From Anaerolineales bacterium (GTDB lineage Bacteria > Chloroflexota > Anaerolineae > 4572-78 > J111): a DNA stretch of 64,000 bases. Both the position numbers and the translations under genes were made by a program. This document shows, in pieces, positions 58,155 to 64,000 of this stretch; within the stretch, counting starts at the first letter, position 1, and every line of letters starts with the position of its first letter. The stretch covers positions 1 through 64,000 of the forward strand of contig JACKAT010000021.1 in NCBI GenBank assembly GCA_020634935.1, written 5' to 3'. Below the pieces are notes generated by a model. The model was not told the origin of the DNA, ran no database searches, and saw only the letters and a program-made list of their open reading frames with translations.

Positions 58155-59657
58155 TTACTCGCCATCCCTAGTTGGACTAGGCGTGCTGGTTAACGGCGGG
58201 CGTCTGGGCGGAATCAGGGTGACGGCCGGCGTCGGTGTCGGCGTCGCTAAGTTGCGGAAGGTGAAGTTAGTAATGATCCAGTTATCGCCGCGCCGGCTGA
58301 GGGTATAGATGAAATCAAACGCCTCCTCGTTGGCCGTGGTTGGACCGCTGTAAGTCCATCGCTCGCGGGTGGTGACCAGCACCTGCCGGATTGAAACTTG
58401 TGATTGAACCGCCGGCGGCCGGATATAATCGAGCTGCACCGTGAAGGGGCGGCTGGTGTAGCGCTCGTTGGTCTCGAGGGCAAATGCTTCGACCTTCCTG
58501 AGCGCATTGTCGGCCCACAGCGTCTCCAACTCTTGAAGATTTTCTTCCGTAGGCGACTCAATGGTCCGGCGTAGGGCCTCATTGCCGGTGGTTAAAGTCG
58601 TAATCACGGTCTCGCGCTGGCTGATAGTTAACGTGGGGATGGGTGTGGGCGTGGCGGTCGGCGGGATAGGCGTAACGGTCGGGGTGCCGGTACGGGTGGC
58701 GGTGGGCGTCGCGGTGCGAGTGCGAGTCGGTGAAGACGTAAACGTCGCTGTCGGACTGGCGGTATTTGTTGGCGTAGCGGTTGGCGTGTTGGTGGCGGTG
58801 GGTGTCGCCGTATGGGTTGGACTGGGTGATGGGGTGTAAGTAAAGGTGGGCGTCGCTGTCGAAGTGGCGGTGGGCGTGCCGGTGTTGGTCGCCGTCGCGG
58901 TAGCCGTGTCGGTCGGGCTGGGCGACGGTGTTGGCGTGTTAGTCGGTACAGTCGGCGTCGGCGTCGAAGTTGGCGAGGCCGTGGCGGTGGCGGTCGGGGT
59001 GCCGGTGTTAGTCGCGGTCGCTGTGGCGGTGTCAGTCGGACTAGGCGAAGGCGTCGGCGTATGGGTCGGCACGGTGGGCGTCGATGTGGCGGTGGGGGAT
59101 GCTGTCGCGGTGGCGGTCGTTGTCGCCGATGGCGTGGCCGTCGGCGCGGGTGTGGATGTGGCGGTAGCGGTCGGCGGCGAGGTTGGAGGAGAGGCAGTCG
59201 TTATCGTCGAAGCGGCCGTCGCCGTGATCGCCAGCGAAGCCGCCGTGACGGTTTCGGCCGGCGTCGAGGTGGGCGACGCGGTATTAGCCGGTCGCCTGGT
59301 GGCTGACGCGGTGGCCGGTATCGCTGTTGGGGTTTCGGTGAAGGCTGCCGTCGGCGCTGCCGGTTCGGTTGGATCGATCGGGGGCAGTTGGACCACCGTT
59401 GTATCGGTCGGCGCGACCGCCTCATAGGCCAGCCAACCTAACCCGCCCCAAACCAAAGCCCAGGCCGATAGCCCCAACATAAAGATACCGGCCCGGCCCA
59501 GCGCATCGTACCGAGCCGCGTTTAAGACGATAGGTCCCAACTGCTGTTTGCCGCGCAAAACCGCCAAAACCAAGAACGGCCCGATCAAAATCAGGATCAA
59601 CGGCAAAAATAGGATTAAAATAATGAGCCGGCCCAGATCGGCCAAACCGCCGCGCAT
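58155..59657 (-). CDS. Membrane-anchored protein with long Thr/Pro-rich linker
   Basis: 500 residues from the ATG at 59657; the frame extends to 59729 but that part crosses a mobile-type repeat, and AGGGGAAA lies upstream of 59657. Two membrane helices (about 10-35 and 60-80) are followed by some 250 residues of Thr, Pro, Ala and Ser, including a 41-residue repeat unit built on TPTPSPSPTDTATATATN. A C-terminal domain of about 130 residues (ETVITTLTTGNEALRRTIES, then VSIRQVLVTTRERWTYSG) resembles an NTF2/SnoaL-like fold. The linker should project the domain out from the cell. Such PT-rich linkers are common in Chloroflexota. Confidence 0.78.
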   Translation of the reverse strand: MRGGLADLGRLIILILFLPLILILIGPFLVLAVLRGKQQLGPIVLNAARYDALGRAGIFMLGLSAWALVWGGLGWLAYEAVAPTDTTVVQLPPIDPTEPAAPTAAFTETPTAIPATASATRRPANTASPTSTPAETVTAASLAITATAASTITTASPPTSPPTATATSTPAPTATPSATTTATATASPTATSTPTVPTHTPTPSPSPTDTATATATNTGTPTATATASPTSTPTPTVPTNTPTPSPSPTDTATATATNTGTPTATSTATPTFTYTPSPSPTHTATPTATNTPTATPTNTASPTATFTSSPTRTRTATPTATRTGTPTVTPIPPTATPTPIPTLTISQRETVITTLTTGNEALRRTIESPTEENLQELETLWADNALRKVEAFALETNERYTSRPFTVQLDYIRPPAVQSQVSIRQVLVTTRERWTYSGPTTANEEAFDFIYTLSRRGDNWIITNFTFRNLATPTPTPAVTLIPPRRPPLTSTPSPTRDGE

Positions 59658-59678
59658 GAGTTGTGGTTTCCCCTCTAA

Positions 59679-59760
59679 AGGTGACTGGCACTTTGGCTCA
59701 AATAGAGAGCGATGAGTGGCCTGCACCACTACAGTTACCGCGATTAAGTGCCAGTCACCT
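59679..59760. repeat. 82-bp AGGTGAC element
   Basis: AGGTGACTGGCACTT (59679-59693) and AAGTGCCAGTCACCT (59746-59760), perfect 15-bp inverted ends. It is exactly as long as the copy at 44051-44132, and both share CGCGATTAAGTGCC at the right side. It lies 22 bp upstream of the PT-rich protein's start codon. Confidence 0.8.
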
Positions 59761-59831
59761 GATCTACTGAATAAATACGGCTCATTTTATGAAGGCGCGA
59801 CAGAGAGTCAAAATTGGTCAAGCAAAAATTA

Positions 59832-59859
59832 ACAAAAAACCTCCGCCGGAGCAGAGGTT
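59832..59859 (-). terminator. Minus-strand Rho-independent terminator
   Basis: AACCTC (59859-59854 on the minus strand) pairs with GAGGTT (59843-59838), then TTTT-G-TT. It lies 220 bp beyond the end of the cyclic-nucleotide-binding gene and before the PT-rich gene, both minus strand. The rest of 59761-60078 shows no gene. Confidence 0.5.
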
Positions 59860-60078
59860 GGACCGCAAAATTGTATTTACCTTTAGGTGTACCGGGATGG
59901 TCAAACGGGGGGTAGGCAGTAGGCAGTAGGGATTAAGGGGTCAAATTGATGTTGCACCGATAAAACAAATAGCGGATTGTGGAAACAAACAGATAAGGCG
60001 AGCAAAAATCCGCTCCTGTCGTCAATCGGTTGTTGTCTATTTTTTACCAGTAGAAACCGCATCAAAAAACTAACCCGG

Positions 60079-60552
60079 TTACATTAACGACTCACGGACC
60101 AGCAGATTCGTCTGCCGTATTTTCAAAGATAGGTCAACGGCAAAGTTGCGCATGACAATATAACCAATCTGGTAATCGCTTTCCAGCAGGCTGACAAAAT
60201 CATCGCGATTGATTTCCAGCAGCCGGCACGTTTCAGACCGGCAGCGGGCCGAGGCGGAGCGTATGCCGGGGTCGATGATGGCCACCTCACCAAACGATTG
60301 GCCGCGTCGCAAGATGGCAATAGTGGTTGGTTCATGGGCGTCGGTGCCGTCGCCGATAGTATCGGGATCGATTTGAATTTCCACTTCACCGTCGGTGATA
60401 ATATAAAATTCTCGGCTGGGTGAGTTTTCTTCAAAGATAACTTCACCCTGATTAAAGTTGTGCTGTTTACAGATTTTTTCAACCATCTCAAGCTGGCTGG
60501 GGCTTAAATCTTCAAAGATATCAACCTGCTCAAGAACATACGAATGAGACAT
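60079..60552 (-). CDS. Cyclic nucleotide-binding domain protein
   Basis: 157 residues, a lone cNMP-binding fold. GEVIFEENSPSREFYIITDG then EVEIQ is the first half. The phosphate-binding cassette region is GQSFGEVAIIDPGIRSASARC, with the conserved Gly-Glu and Arg, and CRLLEINRDDF closes the barrel. No DNA-binding helix-turn-helix follows, so it is not a CRP-type regulator by itself. It may sense cAMP or cGMP for a partner protein. A short insertion (DTIGDGTDAHEPTT) precedes the cassette. Confidence 0.88.
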   Translation of the reverse strand: MSHSYVLEQVDIFEDLSPSQLEMVEKICKQHNFNQGEVIFEENSPSREFYIITDGEVEIQIDPDTIGDGTDAHEPTTIAILRRGQSFGEVAIIDPGIRSASARCRSETCRLLEINRDDFVSLLESDYQIGYIVMRNFAVDLSLKIRQTNLLVRESLM

Positions 60553-60751
60553 TTGGCAGAATTCTCCTTAGGTCAGTTGGTTTTATGAGGAGCCTAAACA
60601 ATCTTAACATCCGCCCTACCCCCCGTCAATGGGACTTTTGGCGCAGACTGCTGGACTAACGCTGTTGCCCGGTTTTAAGATTCTAACCGTAGGCAATTTA
60701 TTTTGCAAGCAGATTTGCTCGTATTCAGACCAAGTATTTACTGAGCAGACG

Positions 60752-60834
60752 AGGTGACTGGCACTTAATCGCTGTAATTTGTAGCGTTATATTCCCCTCA
60801 GTCGTCTCGATTTGAGCCAAAGTGCCTGTCACCT
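60752..60834. repeat. 83-bp AGGTGAC element, inverted relative to 59679-59760
   Basis: AGGTGACTGGCACTT (60752-60766) and AAGTGCCTGTCACCT (60820-60834), 14 of 15 matching. The left side reads AATCGCTGTAA, the complement of the right side of the other copies, so this copy is in the opposite direction. Confidence 0.75.
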
Positions 60835-60938
60835 GAGTAGTTACCAGACCAAAAAGATTAGCGCCGGCTGTCTAGCCCATTTCTCTTTTCCCCGGTATAA
60901 TATCCGTACTGTATTTTTTTGCACTAATTAAACAGGCT

Positions 60939-61016
60939 ACATGGCTGGCACTTTAAGGAATCGCAGCATTGTTTTCCCCTCCCGGTTGTCGATTTGAGCA
61001 AAAGAGCCAGTCACTT
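60939..61016. repeat. Degenerate AGGTGAC element
   Basis: ACATGGCTGGCACTT (60939-60953) and AAGAGCCAGTCACTT (61002-61016) are worn ends of the same family in the same direction as the copy at 60752. GATTTGAGC(A/C)AAAG near the right end is shared by both. Two copies therefore lie in tandem within 265 bp, directly upstream of the helicase gene; the rest of this 512-bp gap shows nothing else. Confidence 0.65.
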
Positions 61017-61064
61017 GAAACGTTCAATTTTTATGGTGATTCCTCCTAGAAAGTAGTATTTGTT

Positions 61065-63923
61065 TTGGCTAGAGTTTATGTTTCCCTGGATATCGAGACA
61101 ACAGGGCTAAATCCGGATCGTGATGAAATTTTAGAAATTGGGGCGGTCCGCTTCAAAGGTAATCAGACCTACGATGAATTTAGCGTTCTGGTCAACCCCG
61201 GTTGTCCTATTCCTTACAAAATTCAACAGTTAACCGGCATTCTCCCCGAAGATATCGAGGATGCCCCGCCCATCAGCGCCGTTACGGCCGATTTGCAGCG
61301 ATTTGTCGGCGATAACCCCATCATTGGGCATAACATCAACTTCGATTTGAGTTTTCTGCGCAAACACGGGGTATTGCATGAAAACATCGGTATTGATACC
61401 TTTGAACTGGCCAGCATCCTGCTGCCCCATGCCACCATTTACAGCCTGTCGGCCCTGCTAGAGCATCTCGATGTGCCGCCGCCGGAAGACGGCCAGGCTC
61501 ACCGGGCCCTGGACGATGCGCAGGCGGCGCGCCAGTTATTTGAAGCGCTGCTTGACCAAGCCCGGCGGCTCGATAGCCGTATCATTCAGGAAGTCGCCCG
61601 GGTTTCGGCTAAAACGAAATGGCCATTATCGATTATTTTCCGTGATCTCAGCCGCGAACGCCGCTACAGCGCCCCGGCCGGCACCTTAGGCCAGCAGTTG
61701 GCCGCCAAGGGCTTAATCGGCGATGCCGATACCGAAGGTGGGTTTGCCTTTATGCTCGGTAGTAACCAGCAGCGGTTTGATCCCCCGCTCAAACCGGCCC
61801 CGGAACTGACTTCGCTCAATTTAGAGAAGTTGTGCCGGATGCTGGAAACCAATGGCCTTTTTGAAAAAAATTTCAGCGAGTTTGAGTATCGCCCCCAGCA
61901 GGTGGATATGATGGCTAACGTCATCGGCGCGCTCAACGAATCCCAACACCTGATGGTGGAGGCCGGCACCGGCACGGGGAAATCGATGGCTTACCTTATT
62001 CCGGCCATCTATTGGGCCGTGCAAAATGGGCAGCGCGTGGTTATTTCCACCAATACCATTAACCTGCAAGATCAACTGCTTAATAAAGACATTCCGCGCT
62101 TACAGCAAATGCTGCCGATAAAATTCAAGGCAATCGCGCTTAAGGGGCGCAGCAACTATGTTTGCCCGCGCCGAGTACAGATGTTCCAGGCTAAAGAAAA
62201 TCACTCGCCGACCGAACTGCGGCTGCTGGCTAAACTGCTAACCTGGCTGCCCAGTACCACAACCGGCGATCGGGAAGAGTTGTTTATGCCCGACTACGCC
62301 GAACAGGCGCTGTGGAGCCAAGTCGCCTCAGACGGCAATATTTGCACGCCGCGCTACTGTACCGCCGAAAACTGCTTCTACGCCCGAGCCCGCCGCGCGG
62401 CCGAGTCGGCCCACATTATCGTGGTCAACCACGCCCTGTTAATGGCCGATATCGGCGTCGAGAGCAAGATTATTCCGGAGTATAAATATCTCATCATCGA
62501 TGAGGCGCATCACTTAGAGGATAACATCACCAACCAGCTTACTTTTAGCATCGATCAAAAGTCGCTGGAGCAGTTGCTGCGTGAGTTGAGCCAGCCGCTG
62601 CGCGGCAGCGACCGGCACGTTGGCTTTATCCACGAAATTGCTCGGCGAGCCTTAGCCGCCATACCCAACCACTTAAAAGGCGATGTCAACGACATTATCT
62701 ACAAAAGTCAACGCGTGATCGATAAAAGTGTCGACTCGACTCGCCAGCTATTTACCGCTCTGGCTAACTTTGTTAACGAAATCCCCAACAGCCGCAGCCC
62801 TTATAATTATAAAATTCGGCTAACTGATGACACCCGCAGCCAGTCGGCCTGGTCTGATGTCGAAGTGACCTGGGACAATACCAGCGCCGGCCTGAGCGAT
62901 GTATCCCGCTCTTTGGGTATCCTCTACACGATGCTGACGGAGATGGAAGCCTTTGATATTCCCAATTGGGAAGAGCTGCTGGCCAATCTGGCCTCCTACC
63001 GCGGCCGCCTTGATGAAATTCGCACCAATATTCATCAAATTTTAACCAATCCCAGCCGCGACCGCATCCTGTGGGTTGAGCAGAGCATCCAGAACCGGGT
63101 CATCTCGCTGCACAACGCGCCGCTGCATGTAGGCCCGCTCGTTCAAGAGCATCTACTCAAGGCCAAAGAAGTGATCGTTTTCACCTCGGCCACAATGCGC
63201 ACTAACAACTCTTTCGAATATTTTCAGGAGCGGCTCGACCTGTGGGACGCCGAAGGAGCCGCGGTGGGGTCGCCGTTCGATTATGAAAATAACACGCTGG
63301 TTTATATTCCCATCGATATGCCGGAGCCAAACACCCCCGGCCATCAAAAAGTTTTCGAAGAGGGCTTGGTTGAACTGGCCAAGCGCATCAAAGGTCGGAC
63401 GCTCGTTCTCTTTACGGCCTACAGCCAACTTCGCAACAGCGCCCGCAACATCAAAGGGCCGCTGGCTGAGGCCGGGATTGTGGTTTACCAGCAGGGCGAC
63501 GGCTCCAGCCGCCGTCAGATTTTGGAAAATTTCGTCACCACCGATCAGGCCGTTTTGCTAGGAACGCGATCCTTCTGGGAAGGGGTCGATATTCCCGGGC
63601 CGGCCTTAAGCTGCGTGGTCATTGCCCGCATTCCGTTCGCGGTGCCAAGCGACCCGGTGGTCGCGGCCCGGTCGGAGACCTTTGACGAACCGTTTTACCA
63701 GTACTCGATCCCCCAGGCCATATTAATGTTCCGGCAGGGTTTCGGGCGGCTCATCCGCCAGAAAGACGACCGGGGTGTGGTGGTTATTTTCGACCGGCGC
63801 GTGGTCAGCAAGAATTACGGCCAGGCCTTTCTCGACTCACTGCCCAGCGTCACCGAACAACGGGACGTGCTGGCCAATCTGCCTTCGATGGCTGAAAACT
63901 GGATTTATCATGAAGGCATTTAA
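61065..63923 (+). CDS. dinG: DnaQ-type exonuclease fused to DinG-family helicase
   Basis: 952 residues. Residues 1-165 are a 3'-5' exonuclease of the DnaQ/epsilon kind (VSLDIETTGLNPDRDE, GHNINFDLSFLRKH, HRALDDAQAARQLF). The helicase follows: Walker A EAGTGTGKSMAYL near residue 300, the four cysteines of an XPD-like iron-sulfur cluster (YVCPRR near 366, then C-x4-C-x3/4-C near 426-436), DEAH box near 476 and motif VI QGFGRLIRQKDDRG near the end. Such proteins unwind DNA 5'-3' and act in repair. The start is TTG at 61065 with weak ribosome binding. The efp gene follows 41 bp after the stop. Confidence 0.93.
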   Translation: MARVYVSLDIETTGLNPDRDEILEIGAVRFKGNQTYDEFSVLVNPGCPIPYKIQQLTGILPEDIEDAPPISAVTADLQRFVGDNPIIGHNINFDLSFLRKHGVLHENIGIDTFELASILLPHATIYSLSALLEHLDVPPPEDGQAHRALDDAQAARQLFEALLDQARRLDSRIIQEVARVSAKTKWPLSIIFRDLSRERRYSAPAGTLGQQLAAKGLIGDADTEGGFAFMLGSNQQRFDPPLKPAPELTSLNLEKLCRMLETNGLFEKNFSEFEYRPQQVDMMANVIGALNESQHLMVEAGTGTGKSMAYLIPAIYWAVQNGQRVVISTNTINLQDQLLNKDIPRLQQMLPIKFKAIALKGRSNYVCPRRVQMFQAKENHSPTELRLLAKLLTWLPSTTTGDREELFMPDYAEQALWSQVASDGNICTPRYCTAENCFYARARRAAESAHIIVVNHALLMADIGVESKIIPEYKYLIIDEAHHLEDNITNQLTFSIDQKSLEQLLRELSQPLRGSDRHVGFIHEIARRALAAIPNHLKGDVNDIIYKSQRVIDKSVDSTRQLFTALANFVNEIPNSRSPYNYKIRLTDDTRSQSAWSDVEVTWDNTSAGLSDVSRSLGILYTMLTEMEAFDIPNWEELLANLASYRGRLDEIRTNIHQILTNPSRDRILWVEQSIQNRVISLHNAPLHVGPLVQEHLLKAKEVIVFTSATMRTNNSFEYFQERLDLWDAEGAAVGSPFDYENNTLVYIPIDMPEPNTPGHQKVFEEGLVELAKRIKGRTLVLFTAYSQLRNSARNIKGPLAEAGIVVYQQGDGSSRRQILENFVTTDQAVLLGTRSFWEGVDIPGPALSCVVIARIPFAVPSDPVVAARSETFDEPFYQYSIPQAILMFRQGFGRLIRQKDDRGVVVIFDRRVVSKNYGQAFLDSLPSVTEQRDVLANLPSMAENWIYHEGI

Positions 63924-63964
63924 ATCGATAATGGACAAATTGTACAACCCAATGGAGGAAACTG

Positions 63965-64000
63965 ATGATTGAAGCAAATGCACTACGCAAAGGCGCAACC
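63965..64000 (+). CDS. efp: Elongation factor P, N-terminal fragment
   Basis: ATG at 63965 has GGAGG seven bases upstream and reads MIEANALRKGAT to the window end. EF-P proteins begin MI-x-AN-x-LRKG, so the identity is likely though only 12 codons are visible. EF-P helps ribosomes through consecutive prolines, which fits a genome encoding Pro-rich proteins. It starts 41 bp after the helicase gene. Confidence 0.6.
   Translation, partial: MIEANALRKGAT

Noticed and set aside
58846..59427. Plus-strand Val/Gly-rich open frame
   Set aside because: It is the antisense of the Thr/Pro repeat region; the low-complexity codons open the opposite frame.

Overview
The window reads as a chromosomal segment of a free-living bacterium, most likely a Chloroflexota of the Anaerolineae group. 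That placement is inference from gene content: a membrane-anchored protein with a Thr/Pro-rich linker, ThrE split into two genes, a large soluble TPR protein beside a Ser/Thr kinase, paired pentapeptide proteins, and many short dispersed inverted repeats. Nearly all genes are intact and typical of a chromosome. No rRNA, prophage, complete insertion sequence or CRISPR array is visible, and I recognised no tRNA.

Layout. 1-4.7 kb: start of an EamA transporter, a ParB-like/DUF2917 protein, DinB, LysR and Lrp regulators, and lysA. 4.7-13.9 kb: a minus-strand block with a Ser/Thr kinase, a CheY-like receiver, a TPR protein, argF, two-gene ThrE, class II aldolase and glgC. 14-23.5 kb: a LacI regulator with two matching operators facing glgC, a membrane histidine kinase with a divergent NarL-type regulator, two HtrA-like proteases, an SPFH-HTH fusion with a coiled-coil partner, and an 84-bp minisatellite. 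23.8-36.7 kb: proS, a dynamin-like GTPase, an RmlD-like reductase, a DsbA-NhaA fusion, a NYN protein, a K+ channel, an aldo-keto reductase with its TetR, a Phd/VapC pair and a flavin monooxygenase. 36.9-47.9 kb: DUF58 and DUF4129 membrane proteins, a methyltransferase relic, a candidate small RNA, a TolB-like propeller, and a metal cluster (TIGR03943 + YraQ-type permease, Fur-family regulator, RcnA-like transporter with a leader or small RNA). 47.9-64 kb: two divergent pentapeptide proteins, an FAD disulfide oxidoreductase with a TVP38 protein, purN and purM separated by about 3.5 kb of repeats and relics, a PT-rich anchored protein, a cyclic-nucleotide-binding protein, an exonuclease-DinG helicase, and the start of efp.

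The most unusual material is in the intergenic DNA. An 82-bp element family with AGGTGACTGGCACTT ends occurs at four full or near-full sites plus shorter versions. A second family with ACTTACGC ends occurs three times between purN and purM. Next to it lies a tandem array with alternating 40/41-bp steps that form an 81-bp unit. Two small transcription units are predicted from promoter plus terminator. One, at 40484-40563, exposes an anti-Shine-Dalgarno CCTCC stretch. The other, at 47057-47131, is either a small RNA or a terminating leader for the RcnA-like transporter.

All coordinates, motifs and repeats were read by eye. Family names rest on motif recognition, not on database searches.
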